DNA from: Tachypleus tridentatus
Taxonomy: Eukaryota; Arthropoda; Merostomata; Xiphosura; Limulidae
DNA length: 64,000 nt
Reading direction: 5' to 3'
Assembly (NCBI RefSeq): GCF_004210375.1
Contig: NC_134834.1
Span: 94,244,170-94,308,169, forward strand
The position numbers were made by a program, and so were the translations under genes. The notes below the pieces were generated by a model. It had not been told where the DNA came from. It did not search any database and saw only the letters and a list, made by a program, of their open reading frames with translations. Of the stretch, positions 11,232 to 26,200 are shown one piece after another; position 1 is the first letter of the stretch; each line of letters begins with the position of its first letter.

Positions 11232-14200
11232 CTAGAAAATCACAAAAATGAAAGATTTTAGAACATTCTGACAAGACATGTAATGCAAAATATTCCAAGG
11301 TGTGATAAACTGCTTTAGATGTCAGTGGAATCGCACTCTCCAACTTAGTTGTAAATACTGTCTTTAATAATTATACATTTTATATAAAAACATTAACTAG
11401 CCTCAGCATTTATCTTACTACAACATAGGTAACTGGACGTGGTTCGCATATTTTTCTTAAATATCATTTTTAATTAACGCATCTTAGTACTTTAAAAGCT
11501 ACAGTATCTGACAAATGTCACCTAAACTAATTAAGAAAATACAGTGTAAAATAAAATTAATATAACAAAGCAAAGGCCTTTATTCATAAAAATTACCACA
11601 CAGTACAATAAATTAATGTAGAAGCATCTTGCTCTCCTAACTTATATATCTTTGATGATTTTGTTTGACATTTTCAACATGTGAAGCTGGCAAACAGAGA
11701 TTAAGAATGGCAGAAAGTGTATCCTCACTGCAACGTGTAGTTACCTCCAAAACCCATGACACATTTTATATCCAACATTATAGTCTGTATCTATGTTTAA
11801 TCTATGCTGTATCTTCAATTTTATTTTTTCTTTGAACTTGTTTTGTTCATTAAAATATCTTTCGTCACATGCATATTCTGAATGACTGTTTTAAAATGCA
11901 CACACACAAACATACATACTAGCATATAGCCCATCAAAAGTGATGGGGTACGTATTACCACCAAAACCCCATTGTATACCCTGACCTCACATTTCATAAC
12001 GAACTGAAATAAATTAATTTTGCAAAATCAAGCTTGGCCATCAAAGGGAGAAAAACGAAGATGAGGCAGTCAAATGTTGGTAAGTTCCTTTACATGCCAA
12101 TCAAATGTAAGCTTATTCATGAAGTAAATTCATGGCACATTTGTATAGGGTTTTTGGAAAGTCACTGTGCAGTTTTGTCTGTCAATAAATACATAAGTTC
12201 ACAGTGACTTTCCGAACACCCTGTAGAATAATTATTAGTAGAAATCAGTTAGATTTACAACTCCTAATTTATAGAAAAGCCAATGCATTCTGGTAATACT
12301 ATGTTCCAACAATGGCTCTTATATCATGTTACTTAGCAACAAAAGTATAATCTTGGTTTCTTAATGTAGAGACTCCATTGATTAAGGAGGTTTGTTTATT
12401 TAAAACATTTGTGATATAACATAAAACATCTTAATTCAGAAACAATTGAAGTTTATATTGAATTAATATTTTTACTCTCATGAAAATTTTGTGCACTTGA
12501 TTCTAGGTTAGGCAATCCCACACTACTTTTTTCTTTATGCTTATTATACCAACACTCACAACATTTACAAGGTTTCAGGCACCTCTCCCCCCTCACAGTC
12601 CCTTTATATATATATTTATTTATTTACAAGGCTAGAAATCACAAGATATATGTTTCAATCAATATGAGGCATAGCATAACATGCCCATTCTGAAAATTTT
12701 CAATATTTAGGAAACAACTTCCTTTGACGTTTTAGGTTCACAAGTTCCGATGTTATATTTGAATTCTGAGATAAGATTGAAAATACTTTGATATATCTAA
12801 TTAAACTAATTTTTTTCTTAAAATCCTGATTAACATACCGGGTTTTTTACATTAAACACACCACCTGATCCTTTGATAGCATATTGTATCTTATCGATTG
12901 CCTCACCAAGAACTTTTACACCCTCTGTCCGTTCCATCGTTGTAGTAGTGACCACATAAAGAGGTGGTGCTATTAAGTTGATCTGCAAAAAACATGTAAA
13001 GTAAATGGACTATATAATATGGATTTAGTAGCATACTCTGTACAATACCTTTTATAACAATATGCAAATTCCATACAATATAACATTCATTTATTAATGT
13101 AAATCAAGCTTTTTACAACAGCATGTTACCTGGTTTTATATATTAAAAATGTACAGAAATTAGCTGTTTGGTTATTTTTCTACAGGTTACAATTCAGCTG
13201 TCATAACCTTCCAAAACTACATTCAACAATTATTCAATTTGTTAATACGTGTAGCTAACAAATGGATACTTAAGTAATATCTATTATGATAAATAACATA
13301 CAAGTCAAAATATTAACAATAACACTCACATCTATCCTCTATTCCTTTCCCAATTCAGAACAATGCTTAACTTTAAAGTTACCACCATGCAACCAAAACA
13401 TACTTCATAAATGTTCTGAATACATGCACAAATATTTATTCCATGAATGTATTCATATACAATAATATCATGTACAATACCAAAGTTAAATAATTTACCA
13501 CTTTCAGATTTTAGGCCAGAAATTCTAAAATTGACCAAAATAAAAAATTTGTGCATCTACCTCTGATTTCAAAGAATTTCAAAAAACAGGAAACTAAATA
13601 TAAACTTGTACGCATAAACTCTGTTGTTAAGATTCCAGGACTACGTGACAAACATTGTAAAATACTGATTTGTAAGATAACTCAACCTGCTGGATGTTTT
13701 TATGCATCAAAGAAGAAACGAGTCTCTGTTGTTGTTTGGTGAAAAATGACAATTTATATACAATAAAATGCCTCTGGACGTACGTTTAACATTAATAAAT
13801 GCACAGAAAGTTACTGTTGCTCTGCTTCGTGTGAAGTACAATTTGTATAAATCAGAAAAATAGTTTTCCAATATAATCAACCCTGAAAAAGGAAAAAAAA
13901 CAATAATAATCTCTAGCAATACATTTTCAAAGGATACAGGAGTAGTACCTTACTTTGATAGGCATATTCTCTGTAGTACAGTCTATTCCCGCACGAAGAG
14001 CATTTTTCACAGCATCTATTCCTTCATATCCATAGCACGAAACTTCAATATCTATGAAAACATAACAAAAAATGTAAATAAAGTTTTTTTTTAATTGCAT
14101 GTAGTTTAGGATGCCTGTGCACACACTAATCTTATACTTTTAATGGTAAATAATGATTTGTTTTTAGAAAATTAAGAAATTTGGTAACAGTAATTACCAC

Positions 14201-17200
14201 AGACAGTAAAAGTAGTGAAACTATCACATATTTAAATATATATATATATATATTCTACCTAATGATTTTCATGTAAAGAATAATTTTGGAATATCAAGAC
14301 AGTCACAGTAAAACAGGAAACAAATAATGTGTAAATGCATGTATCTAGGAAATATGTGCCCCTTACCCTTACATATATGGCATTGGTGAATTCAACCTAC
14401 CATTAAACTATTTCTTTAAACTATATATATAGTAAGATTTACTATAATATCAAATTTACTAAGTATATATTCATAAACAACTTTCAGTCACTGTGAAAAT
14501 CAGATTTCTAAATAAAGTATTTTTACTAATTATTCTGTTTGTTGGTTTATAAAGTCAGTCTGACTTGTTTGAGTAGGTGATTTTTAGGTTAAGAATAAAA
14601 AATAATGTTTTCATATTTCATTTTTAGGATAACTGCATATGGTGACAAACAATTATAGAGCAGTTATTATTGCATTCAAAGACAATAAAATTCTAATCTC
14701 CCAGTAATTTAGTAATTTTACTGCCAAATAGATCAATGGCAAAGCCAATTACCGTGGTGGGATGGCCTTGTACAAACGAAGCTTCAAGTCACCAGCATGC
14801 TAGATCAAATTACGACATGCTACACTCATGAGGTGTACTCATGTTAAAGTATTTTTTAACCTAATTCTTTCTACAAAACATTTAGTACTTTTGTGTGACA
14901 CCCATACTTAACCCAATATTTTTATTTACTTCAAATATGCAACTAAAAATACAAATATTAACACACAAAAAGATTCACTGACTTAAAGCTATTATAATTT
15001 AACCAGTTTTCTAACTATGTTACAAGTAGGTTGAAATAATTCCCTTATCTAACTGCAATGATCTTGGTGATAGCAAACGAATCTATGTTCTAAATAATTC
15101 AAAACTTTTTTGATAAAAAGAGCTAGCCTTATATGGAAATAAATAAATTACAGTATTCTCTTTCTATTAGTTATAAATAATCTAATACCAAATGTCAAAG
15201 AAAAACTACTGACAATTCTTAAAGACATGGGATGTCACGTCATACGAGTTTGACTTTTCTGGATTCCATTTGAGTGATGCAAAAAGACGGGCCAGTATAA
15301 CAATATACATATCTGTTTCATAATGTCAAACTCAGAAGACCATTAGCAGTACTATGGTAATCTAAGATGTACAGTTTAGATTTTAAAAAAATAGTATAAC
15401 CTGTTTCATATACATAGAAAAAGGAATTTTATTTAAATATTTCTTTCTGAAATTAAGAAAATTGAAACGTGTATCAAGAAAAGTTGCATAATATTAAAAT
15501 CTGCATACATTTTGATGCTAAGTTTATTAATATAAGTCAATAATGAAGTTGTAATTTGTAAAAGATCATGACACGCACACTGTCAGATATAAAACACTGT
15601 TTAGTGTAAGCACTATTATTAATTTATTTATTTTGTGTTTCTAATTCACTGATGTTGAGGCTTTCTTGATGACAAGAAACCAACTTGAAATAAAAATGTA
15701 CCTCAGAACAGCTGGTATGGGTATTAACACTTTTATTGATAAGGAGAGAATAACCTTCTGACCTTCCTAGGTCATCATCAGGTTAAGAAAGAGAGAGTTT
15801 GAATGTGACCATTGACGGACACATCTTAGGGTACGGCGTTGCAGGTGAATGTTAGGTTATTAATTAGTATAGGTATAAAGGTATTCCTTTATATTGGTTT
15901 AATTTTGGCTTTAGTTGCTGTATAAGTTAGACTTTTTTGATTTTGGGTATGTTTATATTTGTTTCCCTATTTAATATCTGGTGTTTTCTATGGTTGTGTT
16001 GTGTTTATTTGATTTGCAGTGTTCAAAAACGTGTGAGGTGTTTTTTTTTTTGTCTTCTTTGAATCTGGTTTCCTTTTGTCTGCTTGTTTCTGCAATACAG
16101 AAGTTGTGGCAGTTGTTGCACTGTATTTTATAAATTATGTTGGTGTTGTGTTTGTCAGTGTAGTTTTTATATGGTATGGACTTTAGTTTTGTACCTGGTT
16201 TTTGAATAAATTTGGTGTTTACTGGAATGTTGTGTTTGATCATAATTTTTTTCAAATGTTGGTTATTTTCTTCATTGATGTCAGGAAGATATGATATGCA
16301 GCAGGATATGGTTTTGTAGTTTGTTGTATCTTGGGATTTCTTGTTGCTTGCTTGTTGTTAGTCTAGGTGTGTGAGTATAATTTTTTTCATGGTTTTTGAG
16401 GAAATTTATTGATTTTGAAGTGTAGTTTTATTTTGTTGATTTCATCATAAATTTTATCAGGAGTGCAGATAAAGGTATTGCTATAGTTATAGTGAACACA
16501 AATTAATACGTTCAAAAAATGAGCAACATATTGTCAGATACAAACAAATTTAAACTACTAAACACAAATCCAACAAAAAACACATGAAAACCAGTTAAAC
16601 AAAATACTGCTACAAATGAAAAAAAAACAACACAATCTCAAAAAACATTTATTCTTACCTACAAAAGACCGACTCACGCACACCATAACTATATGGCACC
16701 CCTAAACCTCACAAACCTGATTGTCCAATACAACCCATAATGTTGACCTAGAAATTATTTAACTACAATCTCAGTAAATATATAGTGTTGGCATTTCCAA
16801 ATATGTAACATCAGCTGGCTCCATTTTCAAAGACTCTTTCAACTTCAAATATAATCTTAATCAACTAAATCATAAAGCCTTAATGGCCAGTTTTGATGTA
16901 ATCTCCCTCTTCACAGAAGTTCCAACAACTGAAGCCTGCAAGGCAGCTTTAGAACTTTATATTCAAGACCCCAAGCCATTAATACACAACCCCAGCAATC
17001 ATTTAACAACCCCTCATAGAATTCACTACCACCAAAACTAACTTTATGTTCGATAACCAAAATCTATCTACAAATAAATGGCCTTAGTATGGGGAATCCT
17101 GTGTCACCAGTTCTAGCCAACATTTTTATGACACAGATTGAACCAGAAGTGATCAATTCAGCCTTACACCCACCACTATACTGGTACAGGTATGTTGGTA

Positions 17201-20200
17201 CAATTGCTGAATTCACATCTACTGAACACACATTTAGTCTTTTCAATCACATTAACTCGATACCCCCCAACATTAAATTCACCTGTGAACAGAAAAAAAA
17301 CTAACCAAATAGCATTTCTCAAAGTCAAAATCACTAGAACTGATACACAATTCAAAACAGAAATTCACAGAAAAATCGCTCATACTGGACCATACATTCC
17401 CCAGGACTTGCACACGAAACAAAACAAAAACTCAACATATTAAAAACCAAATAAACACAGCCACAAAACCATGCTCACCTGATATAATTAATGATTAAAT
17501 CAACAAAATAAAACAACACTTCATCAGCATCAACAAATTTCCTCAAAAAACAGTAGAAAAAATTATATGCACACACCTAGATCAACAACAGACAAACAAC
17601 AATAAATCCCAAAATGCTACAAACTACAAAACCTTACACTGCTGCATACCAGTTGTAGGGAAAAAATAACAAACATTTGGAAAAAAATTATGATAAAACA
17701 TAACATTCCAGTAATTACCGAATTTATTCAAAAACCAGGTACAAAACTAAAGTCCATACCACATAAAAACTACCCTGACAAACACAACATAATTTATAAA
17801 ATATAATGCAACAACTGCCACAACTTCTGTATTGGAGAAACAAGCAGACAAAAGGAAACTAGATTCAAAGAAACAAAAAAAACACCTTCACATGTTTCTA
17901 ACACTGCAAATCAAATAAACACAACATAACCATAGAAAACACCCAGATATTAAGAAGGGAAACAAATATTAACAAACCCAAAATCAAAGAAGTTGGACTT
18001 ATACAGCAACTAAAGCCAAAATTAAACGAATATAAAGGAACACCTTTATACCTATACTAATTAATAACCTAACATTCACCTGCAACGCCCCCTACAATCC
18101 GGTAGCCATTTATACTCTTGTTCCTAAGACGTGTTTTTCAACGATCACATTCAAATTCTCTTCTTAACCTGAAAATGACCTAGGAAGGTCATAATGTTGT
18201 TCTCTCCTTATCAATACCAGCTGTTCTGAGATACATTTTGATGTTGAGGCTACTGAACATTGCATGCAATCCACTGGTATTGAGGCTATTGAGATTTCTA
18301 AAAAGGCCTAAGTGATAAACAAATAAATAATGGTGACCAGATGAGCAGAAACTGAGTGTGTGTGTTTTTTTTCTTATAGCAAAGCCACATCGGGCTATCT
18401 GCTCAGCCCACCGAGGGGAATCAAACCCTGATTTTACCGTTGTAATTCGGAGACATACCGCTGTACTAGCGGGGGGTCAGAAACTGTGAGAAACGTTAAA
18501 CACAAAGTTAACCGTCATGTGAGTGAACCAAGTAAAAAAATTCAAGTATGAATTACTCTTGCAGAAAAATTGAATACAATTGCTTCTGTCTTTAAACAAT
18601 GTCGGAGCCATGACAATGGTCTCTGAATATCTTTGGAAAACAGACAGATTCTTTTGGCTAGTGCAAAAACAAAAAGCAGTGTGTAACATTTTGGGGTATC
18701 AAATTATATTTTTTATTTTATTTTTCGTAATATATAAAGCACCACCATTTATTGGACATTTATTAGCTCTATTTAATTTAATTTAATTAACTTAACTAAT
18801 CACAGTACCTGCTCTTATTTTCACAGACTGAGGAGTGAGTCTCTGATTAATGTTAGTTAAGAGAACTTGTTTTGTTTCTTCATCAAGTTCACATTCATCC
18901 AGAATGGATGGATCACTAGAAAATAGAATACAAAGTGCTGAATAGTTTCATATTTTTATTCAGTGGATTATTTGATCAAAGACTGCTATAATATTAGAAA
19001 TAAAATGAAATATTACAATGACAATACAGAAAATTTCATCAACACATTCTTAAGTACACAACTAGTTTCTTAAATCAACTATGGTAAAAAGTTTTCATGC
19101 CATAAAATAAATACACCAGGCTGAATAATGTATTAACTACACAAGGAATTACATACTGTACGCGAAGACTTAACATAGTATCCCATCTTGTCATACAAAT
19201 ATAATAAAATATGACATGTACATCATTCTGGAAGTCATGCTCACATTGTACTGCAACAAAACAATTAAGAAAGAAGACTCAAGTTTTGCACAAAAGTCAA
19301 ATATTGTTTGTATAAAATTTGTTCTACAATGTTTTTTTTTACTTCCAAAGCCTAAGGTAAAACAAAAAGTTCATGATATTCTATTACAAGGAATACATTT
19401 ATGTTTCACAAGGCACACATTATTTGAACATTTTTTATTTGTTTTTAATTCTTATTTTAAACTACTAACATTTTAAAGTCAATGTTGATAAAATACAGAC
19501 TAACTGCATTTTAACCTTAAACTTTACGTAAAAATTTATTTACACATATTCATCCAAACACTGAAACTAATACTGTAGTTCATAGTTTCAAAATCCAAGT
19601 ATAGTTTAAATTTTCATACCTTTTACATCAATAGAAAGTTTTCACAATATTTTGTAATATTTCTAACAATAAAAAATAAAATACAAATTTCAAAACTACT
19701 TATAAGAGGAATATTGTCGTCAGCTAGATTCATATTACCTCTCACAACTAAAATGTAGTAAAGATATCATACAGTACTTAAAACTTGGTTTTTTGTAACT
19801 AACAAGCACAGAAATACATTTTGTTGAAATAAATGGATTGTTTACTTGTTTAGTTAACTTCATAGCTTTATGTTCTCATAACTTTGTGCTGCAGATTTAT
19901 ATTTAAGATAATTTTCATTTTGTAACTAAAATATTCTCAATTTAACTATACCGGTGTTTCCTACTTAAGCCACAGATTTTGGTACATTGTGTATGAAATG
20001 CTTTAGGTATCCTATTCAAAAGTGAATGTAAATTATACAGAAATGAAGGCCTTATTATAACCTCATAAAACAATAATAGCACAAATGTAACGTACGAAAC
20101 AGCATGCTTGAAAACATCATAGGAACTTGCAGCCTTCTTGTATTTTTCATCAAAGTGCCATGCTGTCTTTCTGTAGAGAACTTCAAGTTGTTCATCATTG

Positions 20201-23200
20201 TCATAACCTAAGATTCCTGCTACATGTCTTAAAATGCTGTTTACCTGAAACACAGGTATGTTTTCAATATCAGTGATTTAATCATAACAAAAATGTTTCA
20301 AAAGAAAAACATTAATAAACTTTGGATCAACAAAGTTTGTGTGTTCAACTTCATTAATTCAGTACATATACAAATCCACTAAAGAAACACGTGAAGAGGA
20401 TACAAAAAATAGAACAAACATATTTACATTACTCTTCATAAATGCAAGAAAGAACCCTAATTAAATAAGGTTAATACCCATGACTACATTCAACACTTTT
20501 GAGACAAATTGTTGCATATTCAAATACCAAAATTTATGATAACTTAGGTTAGATTTACACAAAAATCAACAATAAATATTCTAGTTCTTTTATTAGTATT
20601 CTCTATTAACTATAAATTGAAGTTAACCACACTTGATCTAATTAAAAGCTTGTGTTACAGCAGCAGGGTCTGTGCTCTAACACCTATATAAAGCAATACT
20701 ACTTAAAACTGTAACAGAGTAAACCACAAATAAAAAGCCACTTAAACCTGGATTCAAACACCTAATATAAACTTGTGAAACTTTACCTACCATAAACATA
20801 TAAAAAACAATTAAAACTCTAAATCATTTAGAAGACAGTTATTAAATGTGTGTGCCTAGCCAGGACTTGCTACTAACATCTAAGAATTGTATACCATAAA
20901 TATAAGGATTAACATTTCAATAAATAGAGGAGTTAGGAAAATAAAAAATGAGATTGAGATGAAACAAAAATGAATTTCACAATAATAATATTCCTTATTA
21001 ACACAGCTACAAAATTTTTAGCCATATTGAGTAATAATGACCAATAATACCTTCTCAACTCTCTCTCGTGAACTAACTTGATAAAGTTTATAAAAGGGTT
21101 TTAATTTGGTAGTCAGATCATGAGAGTACACATATCAGGTGACCATAAATTACATACTCATTAATGATATCTTTACATCACCATTATGGAAAATTGGTGT
21201 CAGTCTCATAACACAAACAAGCTTATTCAAAATCAACATGATCAGCTAGATGGTGAGCTACCATTTAAATATAAACTAAGTATTCACAGCTTAACTGAAA
21301 AACAAGGGGAATAACAAATGTACTCTAAACAAAACTATAATGAAATAAAAACAGAATTTGTTGCCTCACAAAACAAGACTTTTCTTACAGACTAATACAT
21401 AAAAAAGTAATTTCTGATTCTAGAACTTTAGCAGTTTGTTGCAAACTACAGAAATAGATAGTAAGGTAGCAATGAAGACAAGTATGCTTTAGCAGAATCT
21501 TTATTCTCTCAACGTTCTGACTACAAGATTCTAAGGATACTTGAAAACATATAGTTCACTATAGAAGAAGAAAAAGATGTGAATATATCATTCCTTGACA
21601 AGAAACCCAAGTTCTCCATGAACAGAAAACCAACCAAAAACAAAGGTTTTCATACACTTCTTGTCACCACATAACAATGTACTGAAAACAGACATGGCAT
21701 TTGGCTTTTCTCTAAGGGTGTTATGGATATGTCATCAATAATTCTTAGATCAAGAAAATAAACACAAAATGGAAGCTGTAATATCCTATATGTATGTTCT
21801 ATAAAGCTAAAGGAGAAGTTGAGAAATGCTATAAAAAGGAATGACAACAGCAGATAGGAAAAGAGAAACAAGAAGTTCACAGTGATCCCCAATACTGGGA
21901 TGCAAGTCCCATCAACAGACTAATGAGACACAACAACAGAGGTGATAACAAAAACAGAAATAAGAATAGCAGAGATAGTAAAGGATATGAGACAAACACA
22001 CAACAGCATACTGTACTGCATTCCATGTGGTGAATGCAGTACAGTCGATATATGTGAAACTGGCAGAAGCCTGATAACCAGAGTAAATGAGGGTAAAGTA
22101 AATGTCATATGACATGATACAATCAAAGTGATAGTAGCACATGCAGAGGAAGCAAAACACCAACTTAAATGGAAGGGCTATAAAATTATCAACAAATGGA
22201 TGGAAAAGGAAAAAAGGAAAGCAATGCTACTTACATCTTATTAAAAAATAACATAACACAGTGAGAGACTACAAGTGGGTGGAAACAGCAGTCAGCGTAA
22301 TGACACAAGAGCAGGATGCTGATTGGTCAGGTGGTGATTGATAGCCAACAATGATGAACCAATTAGGGAATGGTACAGTGTAGCAACCAGGAAGCTAATC
22401 AGAGAATAATTTGTACGTAGTCTTGTGAAGATCTATGGTGTTGCATTCTCTTGAAGACTTATGGTTAAAACTTTCAGAGAATAAAAACCTTGTTGTGGCA
22501 TTCTTAGTCTCATAACAACCTTGGTATCCATTTATCAATATGAATAATAATTAAACTGCAGAAAGCCAAACCTTAAACAAAAACATAAAATAAAAGCAGT
22601 TTTTAAACCAATTATGCATGGAGGTCATTTAAGAAAACAAAAAGAATTACTAAAAGATTTTGGACAAGTCTTTTATAACAAAACTGATGTTTTCCAGTTC
22701 TTCATAACCATAATAAAGAAAGATTCTAGCCAATCTTACACATCTTAGAGAAGTCTTTTCTAACCAAACTATTCTTCAGATGCACTAACATTGGTACAGT
22801 TGCTCCTTCCCTTTAATAAACTATTTCATTGGGTTTTATCAAAATAGTACCAATTAGGTGTAAGTCTACTTGTTCCCTCTAAATAAATGCAATAACATTT
22901 TTCACAGCAAGATTGAACCCAAATTATTTTTAAATTTCGTTTCATATCCTTAATGATAATTAACTTCCTTCAAAATTAACAAGTTATGTAAGACCAAAAT
23001 TCCTTCTAGTTGCCTACTCACTAAGGTGTTCTGCTTTACAATTTATAATCCAATCTTGCTTAACTCTTTCACTGTACCTGAGATGTATATTTCCCATTAA
23101 ACCAAAAGATATATATCCTAGCTACAATGAATAGGTTAAACAGGCATGTTTAAAACTGCAATATTCCAAAACTTCATTCTCTATTTTCATATCTACACAA

Positions 23201-26200
23201 TCTTAAGATAAAATGTCTTCTCTAAACTGTGTTTCTGTCAATTTAGTGATTAAAAAAACAAACAAAATGTTCTAACTCAATATAACACATTGTGGTCTTA
23301 ATTTTATCTAATAATATTTTATTGTTAAAACAGCTAAACAAACAGAACAGATTACCTCAGATATACATCACTAACCATACCTACCACAGGAAAACAAATA
23401 TGACATACCTGACAAGTGAAAATAAATACCAACAATAAGTAATTTCTCTTGTGAATTATCTTCACATTAAATCATTCAGTGCATCCTTACTAGAGATGGA
23501 CAATAATGTAATTTACTAACTGCTTAATCTCCTGGTTAGCATAGCCCAAACCTTCCACTTCCTACTACTGGAATTGAATTATTTCAACATGTCTCTCATG
23601 TAAGTTATTGTGTGTAAATTCTCCACCAAGAGGAACACGATATTCACCTTATGCATGTAACTCCCTCTTAATACCTCTACTGCACTATCATTTCAAAGTT
23701 TAGCAAAAAACATAAGGAAAGTGGGAAGTAGTGCAATAGGAGGTAAGTACCTAATGGAAATATATCTTCAATATAGGAAAATTATATCTTTCAATATGGT
23801 ACTTACATCCACTAACAAGACTAGCTGGAATTTCACAATGAATAGGAATACAAGGGAATGTCAGAAGTGACCCCCAAAATCATCCACCAAAGGATACTTC
23901 TGGAAATGAGGGAGTCAGATCTGATTTGGGAACCATACTACTTCTAAGCAAAGTATACTCTTCACCCATCTGTAAAATGTGTGGTAGAAAAGAGAAAAAA
24001 AGGAACAGAAAAAGAGAAGCACAACCAAATGGGAGAAAATTGTTTCAGGATAGTGATCCTAACCACAGTGATAGGTGATCCTAACCACAGTGATAGTGAT
24101 CCTAACCACAAATTCCAATGGGAAGAAGACAAGGAAGAATACGACAATGGCATCAAAATATGAACTCGGCTAGTGAAGGTAAAAGTGAAAAGAGCATGCA
24201 CAGGGAAGACAATAAAGGGGTAGAGAGTTGTGAATGGGTACCAACGAAGGAAGCCATGCTGGCAATATAGTAATGAAGGGTGCATACCAGACATAAAAGT
24301 GTGTCCAGATCAGGACAAGGGTAGAGGTGAAAAATGGAAGAAAAGGAAACAGAGGAAAAGGAAAAGTTACCCTCCCTTGCTGCCAATGTTTTAGGGAGGA
24401 AAGAATGATCCAGATGAAGGAGAAGATAGGTAAGGTGATAAAGCATAAGTGAAACATCAATGGCAAACACATCAGATCTTTTACTTCTACAGACTAAGAG
24501 GAAAAGGAAATATATCTTAAGAAAAAGATGGCACATGAGGAAAGAGGTTAAAATGGAGGTTAAGTGAGGGAATTGTGGACTACATTAATATCCAAGTCCA
24601 GAAGATGAGGCCATCTGGGGTACAACAAATCAAGAAAAAATGTAGTAACATGGTAAGGACAGAGGAAGTAAAAACTTGACATTATCTTCAAACATGAAAG
24701 ATATGATATAAGAAACTACAATAACCTAAGAACAAGAAGACCAAAGACTCTCAGACCAAAAAACATCTGAAAATCTCAGCCACATAAGCCACAGTAGGTC
24801 AGTCCATAAATAATACATAACTTGCAGACCCTGAGGAACACCTTCTATTCATGTTGATACATTTCCACTGAAAAAGGACATATGGAACAAGCCACACAAA
24901 AAAACTACTTAATGAGAAAAACCTAAATCTACTATTCAAGAACTAGATAAAAGCCAAGCATGAAGATGAAATATGAGAGAAAAATGTTGCAGCTGGTGTA
25001 ACTGTGTAAACCAAAGTACACTAACCAATGAGGATTGATCAGAAGACCAGACATGGGGTAATACGGATGAGAGAGGCCACCCAATGAAATAATCGCATAA
25101 AAGGATGAATATAAAGACCTTGTCAGAGAGATCCTGACTAAAGGCATTAACAGCCAGAGCCTGATGGGGAGGAATTATAGACCAAAATAGGGGTAATGTG
25201 TAATTGAGAGCTGTGGCAAATGCATCTACATAAGGAAAACCCCACAGACTGCAGAGCCATTGAAATATAAAGTGGATCTAAATACCACTCTGTTGAAGAA
25301 AGTTTGTCAAAACGGGAAAAACAATCCACTACAAGACTGAAAACACCCAAACCATGACAAATAATGAGATTAATGTGGTGCATGTGTGATCAACATAGGA
25401 GATTCAATATTTGAAAATAAAGAGATCTGGACCCTTGGTGATGAATATGTGCCACTACTAAAGAAGTGAGAATCAATCATCACCAAACAATGTCTGGCAA
25501 GGGGAAGGAAGCAATTCAAAGACTAACAAATGGTGAGAAGTTCCAGGACACTGATATGCAAAGACATCTTATCACCAATCCAAAAACACAAAGCCTCGAG
25601 TGAGTGACCCATGCAGCCCATCACTGAAGGGATGTGTCCATGAACAAATGTTAACCCAGACAAGGTGGCAAATGAAAGCCACTTTGCAAGCATATCACAG
25701 ACAAATGTAAAACACACAAATGAACATATCAAAACACAAGTGCTGCCAAACAAAAAATAATAGTCTGGTAGAAGCATATGGAGGGAGTCACACGCATAAT
25801 GTGAATATGTTGCCTTCCTGTTGGTGGTAAAGTAATGCATGAAGATTTACATGAGAAACATGTTGCAATTGTTCTATTCCAATAGACTGCAGAGCAGAAA
25901 GCATATGGCATGCATGAAAAAAAACATTTGCATATAGAGAGCAGCACTGAATAAGAACAGCTAATCTCATGTGAAGAGGTAAATACCATATCGGAATATC
26001 ACTTTTTCTCACTATACACATTGTCAAGTTTCTGTTTTGTTTCTTAAGTGAAAACTTAAAGTTTCAAATTAATGTTATTTATGTAATAAATAGATCAATT
26101 TTATGTTTTGTAAAATTACTTACAGCTTTAGCCTTTGCATACTTTTCTTCACATTTCATGATGTCTTCTGGTGAAACTCGTCTCTTAGACAAGTCAATAT

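Noticed and set aside
19216-19476. 86-codon plus-strand open frame inside an eIF2 alpha intron
   Set aside because: Low-complexity, Phe/Leu/Lys-rich, no motif; lies between two confirmed eIF2 alpha exons.
24153-24536. 127-codon minus-strand open frame as a host gene
   Set aside because: It overlaps the DIRS-like recombinase remnant and shows transposon-type motifs with neighbouring stops.
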